Positions 1 to 9,991 of a DNA stretch of 64,000 nt are shown here, in pieces. Numbering within the stretch: the first letter of the stretch is position 1; each line of letters starts with the position of its first letter. The notes beneath the pieces are model-generated. The model ran no database searches. It was not told where the DNA came from and was given only the letters and a program-made list of their open reading frames with translations. The translations under genes and the position numbers were made by a program. The stretch lies in NCBI RefSeq assembly GCF_001427785.1, contig NZ_LMHM01000017.1:345727-409726 (forward strand), in the 5' to 3' direction. This stretch comes from Lysobacter sp. Root690. GTDB lineage: Bacteria > Pseudomonadota > Gammaproteobacteria > Xanthomonadales > Xanthomonadaceae.

Positions 1-40
1 CGGCGCGCAGCTCGCAGCGCCATCGCATTCGCCTTTGCTG

Positions 41-158
41 TTCCCCCCTTTGTAAAAGGGGGGCAGGGGGGATTCGCTTTTGCTCTCAATGAAGCAACAG
101 CAAAAGCAAATCCCCCACGTCCGCTTCGCGGCCGTTCGCCCCCTTTGTCAAAAGGGGC
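41..158. repeat. Palindromic intergenic repeat (CCCCTTTG..AAAAGGGG family)
   Basis: C-rich and G-rich runs (CCCCCCTTTGTAAAAGGGGGG at the left, CCCCCTTTGTCAAAAGGGG at the right) flank an inner inverted repeat in which GGGGATTCGCTTTTGCT faces AGCAAAAGCAAATCCCC. Relatives of this element occur near 8,497 and 31,180. It fills most of the gene-free first 250 bases. It looks like a dispersed REP- or MITE-like element; no coding capacity is evident. Confidence 0.75.
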
Positions 159-253
159 AACAGCAACGGCGGCAGCTCGTGCAGTTGCACCGTCCGCGCT
201 GAGCGCGGCGCTCGCTCACCAACCCGCGACTCACCCCGGCAACCGATCCAGCC

Positions 254-910
254 TCACTTCAACATCGGCCCAAGCTTCGTCCAGACGTGATCGCGCAACT
301 TCGGCTGCGCACTCGCGATCGGATGCAGGTTGTCGGCCTGGAACGCGGCACGGTCCATCGCCACCGGTTCGAGCAGGAACGGCAGCAGTTCAGTCGCGTA
401 TTTCTGCGACAGCTCGCGGTAGTTGCGTTCGAAGCCCTGGGTGTACTCCTTGCCCAGGTTGGGCGGCATGCGCATGCCGACCAGCAGCACCTGCGCCTTC
501 GCCGCCTGCGCGGCCTGGATCATGCGTTCCAGGTTGGCCCGGCTCTGCGCCAGCTGCAGACCGCGCAGGCCGTCGTTGGCGCCCAGTTCGATCACCACCA
601 CCGCGGGCCGGTTGCGCTGCAGTTCGCCGGCGATGCGCGTGGCGCCGCCGGCGGTGGTTTCGCCGCTGATGCTGGCATTGACCACGCGCCAGCCCGGCTT
701 GGTCTTGGCGATGCGCTGCGCGGTCAGCGAGACCCAGCCCTCGGATGCGGCCAGGCCGTAACCGGCCGAAAGCGAATCGCCCATGAACAACACCGTGCGC
801 GCGGCCTTGGTCGCCGGCGCGGCAGCGGGCTGGGCGACGGCCTTCGAAGCCGCGGCGGGCTGCGCCTGCAACGGTGCCCAGGCGCTCAATAGCAGGGCCG
901 AAGCGAGCAT
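254..910 (-). CDS. tesA: SGNH/GDSL arylesterase or thioesterase I (TesA-like)
   Basis: A secreted hydrolase of acyl esters or thioesters, about 218 residues. The N-terminus MLASALLLSAWAPLQAQ is a signal peptide, so it should act in the periplasm. SGNH blocks are visible: MGDSLSAGYG (nucleophile Ser46), SGETT, GANDGL and a C-terminal DNLHP with the catalytic Asp and His. The frame stays open upstream to 1156, but that part overlaps the promoter side of the divergent ABC genes and is low-complexity, so the start is placed at the signal peptide (ATG 910; GTG 916 is possible). Divergence from ybbA-ybbP is the same arrangement as in Escherichia coli, which supports the name. Confidence 0.85.
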   Translation of the reverse strand: MLASALLLSAWAPLQAQPAAASKAVAQPAAAPATKAARTVLFMGDSLSAGYGLAASEGWVSLTAQRIAKTKPGWRVVNASISGETTAGGATRIAGELQRNRPAVVVIELGANDGLRGLQLAQSRANLERMIQAAQAAKAQVLLVGMRMPPNLGKEYTQGFERNYRELSQKYATELLPFLLEPVAMDRAAFQADNLHPIASAQPKLRDHVWTKLGPMLK

Positions 911-1203
911 CGCCACGCGCAAGCCAGGACCGATGGCCCATTGAACCGGGCCGCGCGATGCCGCATATCCTTGCTTCGTGGCCAAGATTTCGCGGCCGCG
1001 GGCATGAGCAGGCGAACCTGCGTGGAGCGCCAATGCGGATGCCTGGCCTGCGCCGGCGCGCTGCGCGGCGGCGCCATCGCGACGTTCGCTGCCGTGGCAG
1101 GCGGCGTCCGGATCCGCAGAATTCCAGCGCTTAAAATTCCAGTTCTTAAAATTCATTTAATAACGTCTCCCGACACTACGGCGAGGCAAGCAGAAGGACG
1201 ATC

Positions 1204-1968
<765 letters not shown>

Positions 1969-1971
1969 GGC

Positions 1972-4476
1972 ATGGGCCGCACTCTCTCGATGGCATGGCG
2001 GCAATTGCGCCGCGATCTCAAGGCCGGCGACGTCCGCATCCTGCTCGCCGCGCTGATCCTGGCGGTGCTCGCGGTGACCGCGGTCGGTTTCGTCACCGAT
2101 CGCGCCGAGCGCGCGCTGGCGATCGAAGCCAACCGTCTGCTCGGCGGCGATGCGGTGATCCGCGCCGATCAACCGATCCAGGGCAAGCTGCGCGCGGCCG
2201 CGTCGGTGCCGCAACTGCGCCACGCCGAAGCGACCGAACTGCAGACCATGATCCGGGTCGGCGAGCGTTTGCAGCTCGGCGATCTGCGCGCGCTTGGCGC
2301 GGGGTTTCCGCTGCGCGGCAGCTTCCGCATCATCGATCGCGCAGGCGCGACCGAGCGCGATGCGCCCGGCGTGCCCGCACCGGGCACGGTGTGGATGAGC
2401 CAGGCCGGCGCCGACACGCTCGGCGCGCAGGCCGGGCAGGAGATCGCGCTCGGCGATGCGCGCCTGCGCCTGGCCGCGCTGGTGACCCAGGAACCTGATG
2501 CGTCGCTGGATTACTTCAACATCGCGCCGAAGGTATTCCTCAATCTGTCGGATCTGCCGGCGACCGGTTTGATCCAGCCCGGTAGCCGTATTCGCTATCG
2601 CATGGTCGTCGCCGGCCCGGCCAACGCGGTCGAACGTTTCGTCGCCGACGCCAAGCCCGCGCTCGGCCGCGGTCAGCGCTTGGAAACCATCTCCGACGCG
2701 CGCCCGGAAGTGCGCTCGGCGCTCGATCGCGCCGGCCGTTTCCTCGGTCTGGCCGCGCTGGTGTCGGTGGTGCTCGCCGCGGTCGCGGTGGCGATGGCCG
2801 CGCGCCGTCACAGCGAGCGGCATCTATCCGGCACCGCGGTCATGCGTTGCCTCGGCGCGAGCCAGCGCACCCTGGTCGGCATCCATGTCGGTGAACTGGT
2901 ATTGCTCGGACTGATCGCCAGCGCGATCGGCGTCGCGCTCGCGTTCGGCCTGCAATGGGCGATCGGCGGCTGGCTGGAACAATCTCTGAAGATGTCGATT
3001 CCGGCCGCGGGTTTCATGCCGGCGGTGCAGGGCTTCGGCGTCGGTCTGGTCGTGCTGCTCGCGTTCGGCGCGCCGCCGGTGCTCGCATTGCGACGGGTGC
3101 CGGCGCTGCGCGTATTGCGTCGCGACCTCGATCCGACCGAACCGAGCGCGTGGCTTGTCGCGGTGGCTGGATTGGTCGGCCTGGGCGCGTTGCTGTGGTG
3201 GAAGGCCGGCTCGGTCACGCTTGGCCTGACCATGCTGGCCGGCATCACTGCGACCTTGGCCGTGCTCGCATTGCTGGCCTTGCTGATGATCGTGCTGGTG
3301 CGGCGCCTGCGTTCGCGCCTGCGCGGCAGCCTGCGTTACGGCCTGGCCAACGTCAGCCGTCGCGCCGGCACCAGCATCGCCCAGGTCTCGGCACTGGGCC
3401 TGGGTTTGATGGCGTTGTTGCTGTTGACCTTCGTGCGCACCGATCTGCTCGATCGCTGGCAATTGGCGCTGGCCGCCGATGCGCCGAACCGTTTCATCAT
3501 CAACGTGCAGCCCGACCAGCTCAAGGACGTGCGTGGTTTCATCGCCGAGCAGAAGCTGCCCGCGCCGACCTTGTTCCCGATGATCCGCGCGCGCCTGGTG
3601 TCGTACAACGGCAAGCCGGTGACCGGCGACAGCTATATCGAACGCGGCGATCGCGCCAAGCAACTGGCCGAGCGCGAGTTCAATCTGTCGGTGGCCGACA
3701 CGCTGCGTTCGGACAACAAGCTGGTCGACGGAAAATTCTGGGCGTCGCGAAAACTTGCTCAGCCGGAAGTCTCGGTCGAGGAAGGATTCGCCGAGACGCT
3801 CGGCTGGAAGCTCGGCGACACCATCGGTTTCGATATCGCCGGACAAAGTTTCAAGGCCAGGATCACCAGCCTGCGCAAGGTCGATTGGGAAAGCTTCAAG
3901 CCCAATTTCTTCGTGATCGCTTCCCCCGGGTCGATGGACGGCTATCCGGCCAGTTACATCACCGCGATCAGCGTGCCGCCGCAGCAGACCCGCTTCACCT
4001 CACAACTGGTCGAGCGTTTCCCGAATCTGTCGGTGATCGATGTCGAAGCGGTGCTCAAGCAGGTGCGCAGCACCGCCGATCAGGTCTCGACCGTGGTCGA
4101 GGTGGTGTTCTATTTCTCGCTGGTGGCCGGCGTTCTGGTGTTGATGGCGGCGGTGAGCGCGAGCCAGGACGAACGGCTGCTCGAAGGCGGAGTGATGCGC
4201 GTGCTCGGCGGCAGCCGTCGACAGTTGCGTCTGGCACAGGCGTCGGAATTCGCCGCGATCGGTTTGTTGTCCGGACTCACCGCGGCGATCGCCGCGTCGG
4301 TGTTGGCCGGCGTGGTCGCGGTGCAGGTGTTCGACTTGCCGTGGGAGTTCGACTGGCGCATGGCCGCGGCCGGCGGTGGCGCGGGTGTGCTGGCGGCATT
4401 GGCGGCGGGCATGTTCGCCACGCGCAAGGTTTTGGATGCGCCGCCTTCGGTGACGTTGCGTGAGTTGCAGGGATGA
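1972..4476 (+). CDS. ybbP: ABC transporter permease, YbbP/FtsX family
   Basis: A large inner-membrane permease of 834 residues. The N-terminal membrane helix (about residues 20-40) is followed by an extracytoplasmic domain. Paired FtsX-type membrane blocks come next (about 255-440, then two helices near 470-490), then a second soluble domain and three C-terminal helices. This duplicated FtsX layout matches YbbP. It directly follows its ATPase and ends just before a palindromic repeat. Start ATG 1972 lies 4 bases behind the ybbA stop, which indicates translational coupling. Confidence 0.88.
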   Translation: MGRTLSMAWRQLRRDLKAGDVRILLAALILAVLAVTAVGFVTDRAERALAIEANRLLGGDAVIRADQPIQGKLRAAASVPQLRHAEATELQTMIRVGERLQLGDLRALGAGFPLRGSFRIIDRAGATERDAPGVPAPGTVWMSQAGADTLGAQAGQEIALGDARLRLAALVTQEPDASLDYFNIAPKVFLNLSDLPATGLIQPGSRIRYRMVVAGPANAVERFVADAKPALGRGQRLETISDARPEVRSALDRAGRFLGLAALVSVVLAAVAVAMAARRHSERHLSGTAVMRCLGASQRTLVGIHVGELVLLGLIASAIGVALAFGLQWAIGGWLEQSLKMSIPAAGFMPAVQGFGVGLVVLLAFGAPPVLALRRVPALRVLRRDLDPTEPSAWLVAVAGLVGLGALLWWKAGSVTLGLTMLAGITATLAVLALLALLMIVLVRRLRSRLRGSLRYGLANVSRRAGTSIAQVSALGLGLMALLLLTFVRTDLLDRWQLALAADAPNRFIINVQPDQLKDVRGFIAEQKLPAPTLFPMIRARLVSYNGKPVTGDSYIERGDRAKQLAEREFNLSVADTLRSDNKLVDGKFWASRKLAQPEVSVEEGFAETLGWKLGDTIGFDIAGQSFKARITSLRKVDWESFKPNFFVIASPGSMDGYPASYITAISVPPQQTRFTSQLVERFPNLSVIDVEAVLKQVRSTADQVSTVVEVVFYFSLVAGVLVLMAAVSASQDERLLEGGVMRVLGGSRRQLRLAQASEFAAIGLLSGLTAAIAASVLAGVVAVQVFDLPWEFDWRMAAAGGGAGVLAALAAGMFATRKVLDAPPSVTLRELQG

Positions 4477-4504
4477 GTGGGTTGCGGATGTTGCGCTGAA
4501 GTCC

Positions 4505-4641
4505 GCGGCCCTCATCCGGCCCTGCGGGCCACCTTCTCCCGCTCTGCGGGAGAAGGGAATAAGACGCCGATTACTTCGAAATTTCGCTACTTAAAGCCCC
4601 TCTCCCGCGTGCGGGAGAGGGGTTGGGGTGAGGGCCGCGCC
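4505..4641. repeat. Paired palindromic repeats (CTCTCCCGC..GCGGGAGAG family)
   Basis: Two hairpin units face each other: TTCTCCCGCTCTGCGGGAGAA near 4,537 and CCTCTCCCGCGTGCGGGAGAGG near 4,600, each with the tail CCCTCA or TGAGGGC pointing outward. This is the layout of a bacterial REP doublet. Relatives occur at 13,336, 30,489 and 42,720, and one lies inside the lpdA coding region at 19,441. Confidence 0.85.
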
Positions 4642-4652
4642 CCGACTGACGA

Positions 4653-4910
4653 TCAAACCCCCAACTGCGGCTCAGCCTGAAACCTGCGCGCATACCCGCG
4701 CTCCTCGGCCACCCGTTCGACCTCGCCGTCGGCCAGTTCCGGCGCGGCATACACCGCATACGCCGTAGCACCGTCGCGCAGACCGACATGATGCAGGCGA
4801 TAACGCGGCTGACCGCTGCCGGTGTTGGGCGGGTAATGGCGCGGCGGCTCGCCGCCTTCGAGATCGAGTTCGCTGTTGTCGACGGTGCCGCCGATGAAAA
4901 GGGCTCGCAT
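4653..4910 (-). CDS. Small conserved-looking hypothetical protein
   Basis: An 85-residue cytoplasmic protein starting MRALFIGGTVDN and ending FQAEPQLGV. It has no signal peptide, membrane helix or catalytic motif that I recognise. Its middle (YRLHHVGLRDGATAYAVYA) is strand-rich. It stands alone between a repeat and a convergent stretch, and its codon use matches surrounding genes. Function unknown; I accept it as real mainly from its composition and clean start. Confidence 0.55.
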   Translation of the reverse strand: MRALFIGGTVDNSELDLEGGEPPRHYPPNTGSGQPRYRLHHVGLRDGATAYAVYAAPELADGEVERVAEERGYARRFQAEPQLGV

Positions 4911-5052
4911 CGTGATTCGCTCCTTGGGCTGGACCAGACTCGATCGTCGCCGTTACGACGTTGCGTGGCGATGAAGTCGATGTTCGTGGAGCGGCAAGCG
5001 GCCTCGATCGTCTGCGTACGTATGGACATCGCGGATGAAACCGCGCATGCCA

Positions 5053-5847
5053 TCACTCACCCGGCGACAGATGCCCGGAAAACACCCGATGACGCGGATG
5101 CAGCCGCAACCACAAGGTCTGCACCAGCACCAACGCGGCGATCGCTACAGCGCACCAGGCCGCGACCTGCGCGCCGTTCAAAGCCGATTCGGATTGCTTG
5201 AGATACACCCCGATCAATCCCCACAGCGCGGCCGCTGCATAACCCAGGTTGCCGCGCATGCGTCCGTTCAACAGCAACACCAGCAACGCCGCAGCGGCGA
5301 ACAGCGCCAGGCTCCAGCCGAGCATGTCGTCGACCGGCAGCAATCGATACGCGACCACGACTTGCGCGGTGTTCAAGAACGCCGCCAACGACAGCCAGCC
5401 GGCATGCAGCGAAATCGCGAACTTGGCCCACAACGCTTGACCGGGGGCCGGGGTCGGATCGCGCGACAGCAGCACCGCGCTCCAGGCCATGCAGGCCAGG
5501 GCCAGCCAGATCACCGCCAGCGCCAGCCAGAACCATTGCTGGGAGAAGATCGGCATCCACAGCGCGGTCAGGGTGAAACCGGCCGCCGCGGCCGGCCGCA
5601 ACCGCTGCAGAGTGTCGTCCTCGCGCAATCGCGCGCGCAGCTGCCACAGCGCGAACGCCAGATCGAGCAGGAAGATCACGCCCCAGATCGCGAACGCATA
5701 GCCGGCCGCGACCAGCAAGGTGGGATAACGATCGGAAATCGCGCCGTTGTCGGGGCCGAAGTAGCCCTGTTGGGAAAACCAGGCCACCACCGGCATCAAC
5801 ACGGCGGCGAACAGCACGGACAGGCGCACGATGAACACTCCCGGCAT
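5053..5847 (-). CDS. TspO/MBR-related tryptophan-rich membrane protein
   Basis: A polytopic inner-membrane protein of about 264 residues with roughly seven hydrophobic segments. The block YPTLLVAAGYAFAIWGVIFL near the N-terminus and the tryptophan-rich helices that follow resemble the TspO/MBR superfamily (tryptophan-rich sensory proteins, which bind tetrapyrroles in characterised members). It is longer than classical TspO (about 160 residues), like the larger bacterial homologues. The frame can also open at GTG 5859; ATG 5847 is preferred. Ligand and role are unknown. Confidence 0.6.
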   Translation of the reverse strand: MPGVFIVRLSVLFAAVLMPVVAWFSQQGYFGPDNGAISDRYPTLLVAAGYAFAIWGVIFLLDLAFALWQLRARLREDDTLQRLRPAAAAGFTLTALWMPIFSQQWFWLALAVIWLALACMAWSAVLLSRDPTPAPGQALWAKFAISLHAGWLSLAAFLNTAQVVVAYRLLPVDDMLGWSLALFAAAALLVLLLNGRMRGNLGYAAAALWGLIGVYLKQSESALNGAQVAAWCAVAIAALVLVQTLWLRLHPRHRVFSGHLSPGE

Positions 5848-5916
5848 TGCGATGCCCACACCCTAACGCGCAGCCGCGTAAAATCGGCGCGATGATCTCC
5901 TTCGAGCCCTTCCGCC

Positions 5917-7074
5917 ATGCCCTCTCCCATGCGCGTTGACGCCTCCGACGACGCGCTCGACACCCTGTTCCAACCCTTCGCCGACGGCGTGCTGTCGTGG
6001 CCCGACGAAGGCGGCGCGCTGTTCCTGCGCGCGCGCGACGGCGTCGGCCTGCGCCAGCGCCCGCGCCCGGGGCTGGTCTGCGAGCAGGACTACAAGCCGG
6101 CGATCGATGCGCTGCATCGCGGCGGCCTGGACACCGTCGATCTCGACTCGATGCCGGCCGACCGGCGCTATCCGCTGGTGCTGGTGCTGCCGCCGCGCCA
6201 GCGCGACGAAGCGCGCGCGCTGTACGCGCAGGCGCTGGCCCGCACCGCGCCGGGCGGGCGCGTGGTCGCCTGCCTGAGCAACGACGAAGGCGCGCGTTCG
6301 GGCGAGGACGACCTGGGCCGGATCGCCGGCAAGGTCGGCAGCCTGTCCAAGCGCAAATGCCGGGTGTTCTGGACCGCGCCGCTGGATGGCCCGGCCGACC
6401 CGGCCCTGGCCGCCGCCTGGGCCGGCGGCGACCGGCCGCGCGAGATTCTCGGCGGGCGTTTCCTGAGCCGGCCCGGCGTGTTCGCCTGGGACCGGGTCGA
6501 TCCGGCCTCGGCGCTGCTGGCCGAGCATCTGCCGGCCGATCTGGCCGGCCGCGCCGCCGACCTCGGCGCGGGTTACGGCTATCTGTCGGCCGAACTGCTG
6601 GCGCGCTGCCCGCGCATCACCGCGCTGGACGTGTACGAAGCGCAGGCGCGCGCGCTGCAACTGGCGCGGACCAATCTGCAACGCGTGCCGACCTCGGTGC
6701 CGATGGAGTTTTTCTGGCACGACGTCACCGCCGGCCTGGACGATCGCGGCTACGACGTGATCGTCAGCAACCCGCCGTTCCACGCGCAAGGTCGCGAGGA
6801 ACGCCCCGATATCGGCCGGCGTTTCATCGCCGTGGCCGCGCAGGCGCTCAATCCCGGCGGCCGCCTGTGGCTGGTCGCCAATCGCCACCTGCCGTACGAA
6901 GTGGTGCTCGACGAACGTTTCGGCGAAGTCCGCACCGTGGCCCAGCAGGGCGGCTTCAAGGTGGTCGAGGCGATCAAGGCCAAGGCCGCGGGTAAATCCG
7001 CCGGCGTGGCGACCGGCAAACCCGCCGGCAAGTTCACCGGCAAGCCGGGCGGCAAGGGCGGAGCGCGCGCATGA
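5917..7074 (+). CDS. rsmC: 16S rRNA G1207 methyltransferase-like (RsmC family)
   Basis: A SAM-dependent methyltransferase of 385 residues with the RsmC/RlmG two-domain plan. The degenerate N-terminal methyltransferase half is followed by a catalytic half with motif I ADLGAGYGYLSAE (about 210-222) and the base-methylation motif SNPPFH (about 285). RsmC methylates N2 of a guanine in 16S rRNA. The C-terminus has an unusual Lys/Gly/Ala tail with repeated GK-PAGK units (about 345-380), possibly RNA-binding. It overlaps the next gene, also an rRNA-modifying enzyme, by 4 bases. Assignment to RsmC rather than RlmG is not certain. Confidence 0.8.
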   Translation: MPSPMRVDASDDALDTLFQPFADGVLSWPDEGGALFLRARDGVGLRQRPRPGLVCEQDYKPAIDALHRGGLDTVDLDSMPADRRYPLVLVLPPRQRDEARALYAQALARTAPGGRVVACLSNDEGARSGEDDLGRIAGKVGSLSKRKCRVFWTAPLDGPADPALAAAWAGGDRPREILGGRFLSRPGVFAWDRVDPASALLAEHLPADLAGRAADLGAGYGYLSAELLARCPRITALDVYEAQARALQLARTNLQRVPTSVPMEFFWHDVTAGLDDRGYDVIVSNPPFHAQGREERPDIGRRFIAVAAQALNPGGRLWLVANRHLPYEVVLDERFGEVRTVAQQGGFKVVEAIKAKAAGKSAGVATGKPAGKFTGKPGGKGGARA

Positions 7075-7772
7075 AGCTGGTCAAGCTGATCGGTAACCTG
7101 GGCTACGGCAGCCGCAAGGAAGTCAGCGCGATGTTCCGCGAAGGCCGCATCACCGATCCCGACGGCGAGGTGCTGTACGCCGACGACAAGGTCGAGCACG
7201 CCGCGATCCGCATCGACGGCGAGCCGCTCGATCCGCCGGCCGGCTTGGTGCTGATGCTGCACAAGCCGACCGGTTACACCTGCTCGACCAAGGACCCCGG
7301 TCGCATCGTCTACGACCTGCTGCCGCCGCGGTTCCGCCTGCGTTCGCCGCTTCTGTCGACGGTCGGGCGGCTGGATCGCGACACCAGCGGCCTGTTGCTG
7401 TTGACCGACGACGGCGGGCTGCTGCATCGGATCGTGTCGCCGAAGGCCAATCTGGCCAAGGTCTACGAGGCGCAGTTGGCCGAGGACCTGCGCGGCGACG
7501 AAGCGGCGATCTTCGCCAGCGGCGAGCTGGAACTGGAATCCGAGCAGACCCCGCTGGCGCCGGCGATCCTGGAATCGATCGCGCCGCGTCAGGCGCGGCT
7601 GATCCTGACCGAAGGTCGCTATCACCAAGTGCGGCGCATGTTCGCCGCGGTCGGCAATCATGTGCAGGCGTTGCATCGCAGCCGCATCGGCGGTTTATCG
7701 CTGCAGGATCTTCCGGCGGGGCAGTGGCGGACCTTGGATGCGGCCGATCTTGAGACCTTGTTCCGTGGTTGA
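7071..7772 (+). CDS. rsuA: Small-subunit rRNA pseudouridine synthase (RsuA family)
   Basis: 233 residues. An S4-like N-terminal segment (KLIGNLGYGSRKEV) is followed by the catalytic block VGRLDRDTSGLLLLT, whose Asp is the universal nucleophile of pseudouridine synthases, and a C-terminal TEGRYHQVRRMFAA motif. Length and motifs fit the RsuA/RluE/RluF group; RsuA modifies U516 of 16S rRNA. The ATGA overlap with rsmC indicates a shared transcript. The stop overlaps the GTG start of the next gene. Confidence 0.85.
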   Translation: MKLVKLIGNLGYGSRKEVSAMFREGRITDPDGEVLYADDKVEHAAIRIDGEPLDPPAGLVLMLHKPTGYTCSTKDPGRIVYDLLPPRFRLRSPLLSTVGRLDRDTSGLLLLTDDGGLLHRIVSPKANLAKVYEAQLAEDLRGDEAAIFASGELELESEQTPLAPAILESIAPRQARLILTEGRYHQVRRMFAAVGNHVQALHRSRIGGLSLQDLPAGQWRTLDAADLETLFRG

Positions 7773-8493
7773 TCCGGTCGATTCGCGTGATCTGATTCCG
7801 ATCGATTTCATTCCCGCCGCGGTGCTGTTCGACATGGACGGGCTGATGCTCGACAGCGAGCGGGCCATGCTCGGTGCCTGGCGCGCGGCGGCGCTGGCCG
7901 AATCGATCCAGGCCGACGACGCGCTGTGGCTGTCGATGGTCGGCGTCCACGACCGCGCCAGTTTCGCGATCCTGTCCGAGCGCCTGGGTGAAGATGCGGC
8001 GACCCGCCTGCGCGCCGCCGGCGATCGTCTGTACGACGCGCAGGTCGCGGCGGGCCTGCCGCACAAGAACGGCTTGATCGAATTGCTGGATCTGCTCGAC
8101 GCGCACGGCATCGCCAAGGCAGTGGCGACCTCGACCCGGCGCAAGCGCGCGCTGGCCAAGCTTGAGGCGAGCGGCTTGATCGATCGCTTCGCGGTGATCG
8201 TGACCGGCAGCGATGTCGAGCATCCCAAGCCGGCGCCGGACATCTATCTGTTGGCGGCGCGGCAGCTCGGGGTCGATCCGCGCGATTGCCTGGTGCTGGA
8301 GGATTCCGAGCCGGGCGTGCGCGCCGCATTGGCGGCCGGGGCGACGCCGATCCAGGTGCCCGATCTGGTCGCGCCCAGCGTGGAGCTGCGCGGGTTCGGG
8401 CATCGGATCGCGGGGTCGTTGGTGCAGGTGCGGGGGATGTTGCAGGCGGTGTTGGTTGGGCGCGGCCGGGTTGGGGTTGCGTTCGGCGCTTGA
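7765..8493 (+). CDS. HAD-superfamily hydrolase, beta-phosphoglucomutase/phosphatase type
   Basis: About 242 residues. HAD motif I is DMDGLMLDSE with the nucleophilic Asp, motif II lies in ATSTRRKR, and motif IV is VLEDSEPGVRAAL. A helical cap lies between motifs I and II (subclass I), as in phosphoglycolate phosphatase-like and sugar-phosphate phosphatases. The GTG start at 7765 overlaps the rsuA stop, giving a three-gene operon with the rRNA-modifying enzymes. The substrate cannot be told from sequence. Confidence 0.82.
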   Translation: MVDPVDSRDLIPIDFIPAAVLFDMDGLMLDSERAMLGAWRAAALAESIQADDALWLSMVGVHDRASFAILSERLGEDAATRLRAAGDRLYDAQVAAGLPHKNGLIELLDLLDAHGIAKAVATSTRRKRALAKLEASGLIDRFAVIVTGSDVEHPKPAPDIYLLAARQLGVDPRDCLVLEDSEPGVRAALAAGATPIQVPDLVAPSVELRGFGHRIAGSLVQVRGMLQAVLVGRGRVGVAFGA

Positions 8494-8496
8494 AGT

Positions 8497-8649
8497 AAAA
8501 GCGAATCCCCCTGGCCCCCTTTTGCAAAGGGGGAAGCCCTTCGGGAGAGTGGTGCAGGGCTGGGCGATCTCCGCGTCGGTTACCGAGCTACGCATCCCAC
8601 CTACCTGCTTCCCCCTTTGGAAAAGGGGGATTGAGGGGGATTCGCTTTT
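8497..8649. repeat. MITE-like element with 16-bp perfect terminal inverted repeats
   Basis: The ends are AAAAGCGAATCCCCCT (8497-8512) and its exact reverse complement at 8634-8649. Just inside each end is a second hairpin-prone run (CCCCCTTTTGCAAAGGGGG and CCCCCTTTGGAAAAGGGGG). The centre is unique. It has no coding capacity. It shares end sequences with the elements at 41 and 31,180, so it is a non-autonomous dispersed family. Confidence 0.8.
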
Positions 8650-8700
8650 GCTCTGTTTCTGCCTTGCTCTGCCTCTACGCGCAACCTAAGCGGCACCCAC

Positions 8701-9285
8701 TCACTTAGCCAACAACGCCCGCCACCCCTCGAACCCCAACTTCTGCAGCGTCTCCAGATTCCGCTCCACGATCACATCCGGATCCGGAAACGCCGCCACC
8801 GCGCGCTCGACGCTCGCTTCGCGCAACAGGTGCAAGGTCGGGTACGGCGAACGGTTGGTGCAGTTGCCGACTTCATCGAACCCGGTACCGGCGAACTGAT
8901 AGTCGGGATGGAAACTGGCGACCTGGATCTCGCCCTCCAGGTCCAATGCCGCGACCGCGCCGTCGGCGAGGTCGAGGAAATCGTTGAAGTCGAAGAAGCC
9001 CTGCAGCACCTGCGGGTGGATCAGCAAGGTGGTGTCGATGCGCTCGGGGTCGCTCTGTTCCAGCAGCACCAATTCCGAGGCGAGTTCTTCCAGCAGCGCC
9101 TGAGGCGTCTGCGCATCGCTCAGCACGAAGCGCACCTGGCCCTTGGCCAGCACCGCCTTGGCGAACGGACACAGGTTCAGGCCGATTACCGCGCGTTCCA
9201 GCCAGCGGCGGGTCGCGGCGATGGGTTCGGCCTCGTCCGATGAGGGGTCGTGGGGCGAAGCATGGCTCGACAGGGTATCGCTCAT
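8701..9285 (-). CDS. DUF1415 family protein
   Basis: About 194 residues, recognised as DUF1415 from the N-terminal block ATRRWLERAVIGLNLCPFAKAV with its conserved LCPFA, and from the later FHPDYQFAG and NRSPYPTLHLLRE motifs. Soluble, no signal peptide. The family is widespread in proteobacteria and its function is unknown. The start is placed at the Met of MSDTLSSH (9285), since the upstream extension is not conserved-looking. Confidence 0.8.
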   Translation of the reverse strand: MSDTLSSHASPHDPSSDEAEPIAATRRWLERAVIGLNLCPFAKAVLAKGQVRFVLSDAQTPQALLEELASELVLLEQSDPERIDTTLLIHPQVLQGFFDFNDFLDLADGAVAALDLEGEIQVASFHPDYQFAGTGFDEVGNCTNRSPYPTLHLLREASVERAVAAFPDPDVIVERNLETLQKLGFEGWRALLAK

Positions 9286-9348
9286 GGTCGCTGGCTCGCT
9301 GCGCAACGGAGGGTCGCGCTGATCAATCGCGGAGTTCAATCGCTGAGT

Positions 9349-9831
9349 TCAATCGCGGAAATTGTCGAACTGCAAGGGACGCTCGAATTCCATGCCCTTG
9401 AGCAGGGCGATCGCGGTCTGCAGGTCGTCGCGCTTCTTGCCGTTGACGCGCAGTTTGTCGCCGTTGATCTGGGTGTCGACCTTGAGCTTGGCGTCCTTGA
9501 TCGCCGCGGCGATCTTCTTGGCCAGCTTCTGTTCGATGCCCTGCTGCACGGTGATCTTCTGCCGCGCGCCGGCCAGGTTGGTGTCCACGTCGCCGAATTC
9601 CAGGCAGCGCGCGTCGATGCCGCGGGCGGCCAGGCGGGCGCGCAGGATCTGGGTCATCTGCTCGAGCTGGAATTCGCTCGGCGCGGACTGGCTGATCGCC
9701 TTGTCGTCGAGCTCAAACTTGGCCTCGACGTTCTTGAAATCGAAGCGGGTGGTCAACTCGCGGTTGGCCTGGTCGACCGCGTTGGTGAGTTCGTGGGTGT
9801 CGACTTCGGACACGACGTCGAAGGAAGGCAT
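9349..9831 (-). CDS. yajQ: YajQ-family nucleotide-binding protein
   Basis: 160 residues starting MPSFDVVSEVDTHEL, the diagnostic YajQ N-terminus. TRFDFKN and the C-terminal RPLQFDNFRD are also family hallmarks. In Xanthomonas a member of this family binds cyclic di-GMP and acts with a transcription factor, so a signalling role is plausible here (family knowledge, not shown by this sequence). The frame extends to 9999 but the conserved start is at 9831. Confidence 0.92.
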   Translation of the reverse strand: MPSFDVVSEVDTHELTNAVDQANRELTTRFDFKNVEAKFELDDKAISQSAPSEFQLEQMTQILRARLAARGIDARCLEFGDVDTNLAGARQKITVQQGIEQKLAKKIAAAIKDAKLKVDTQINGDKLRVNGKKRDDLQTAIALLKGMEFERPLQFDNFRD

Positions 9832-9991
9832 GGCGCACTCGCAGTGAAGGGGGAACGGCGCAAAGGGTAGCGCAAGCGCCGTGGCGATACGCAGCGTTGC
9901 AGCGACGCGGGCTCGAAAAGCCCGCCAATTGACGGCGGCGGAACGTCGCCTCGCTAGAATCGAGCGCTTCCACGCCACCTGGACCCGCCCC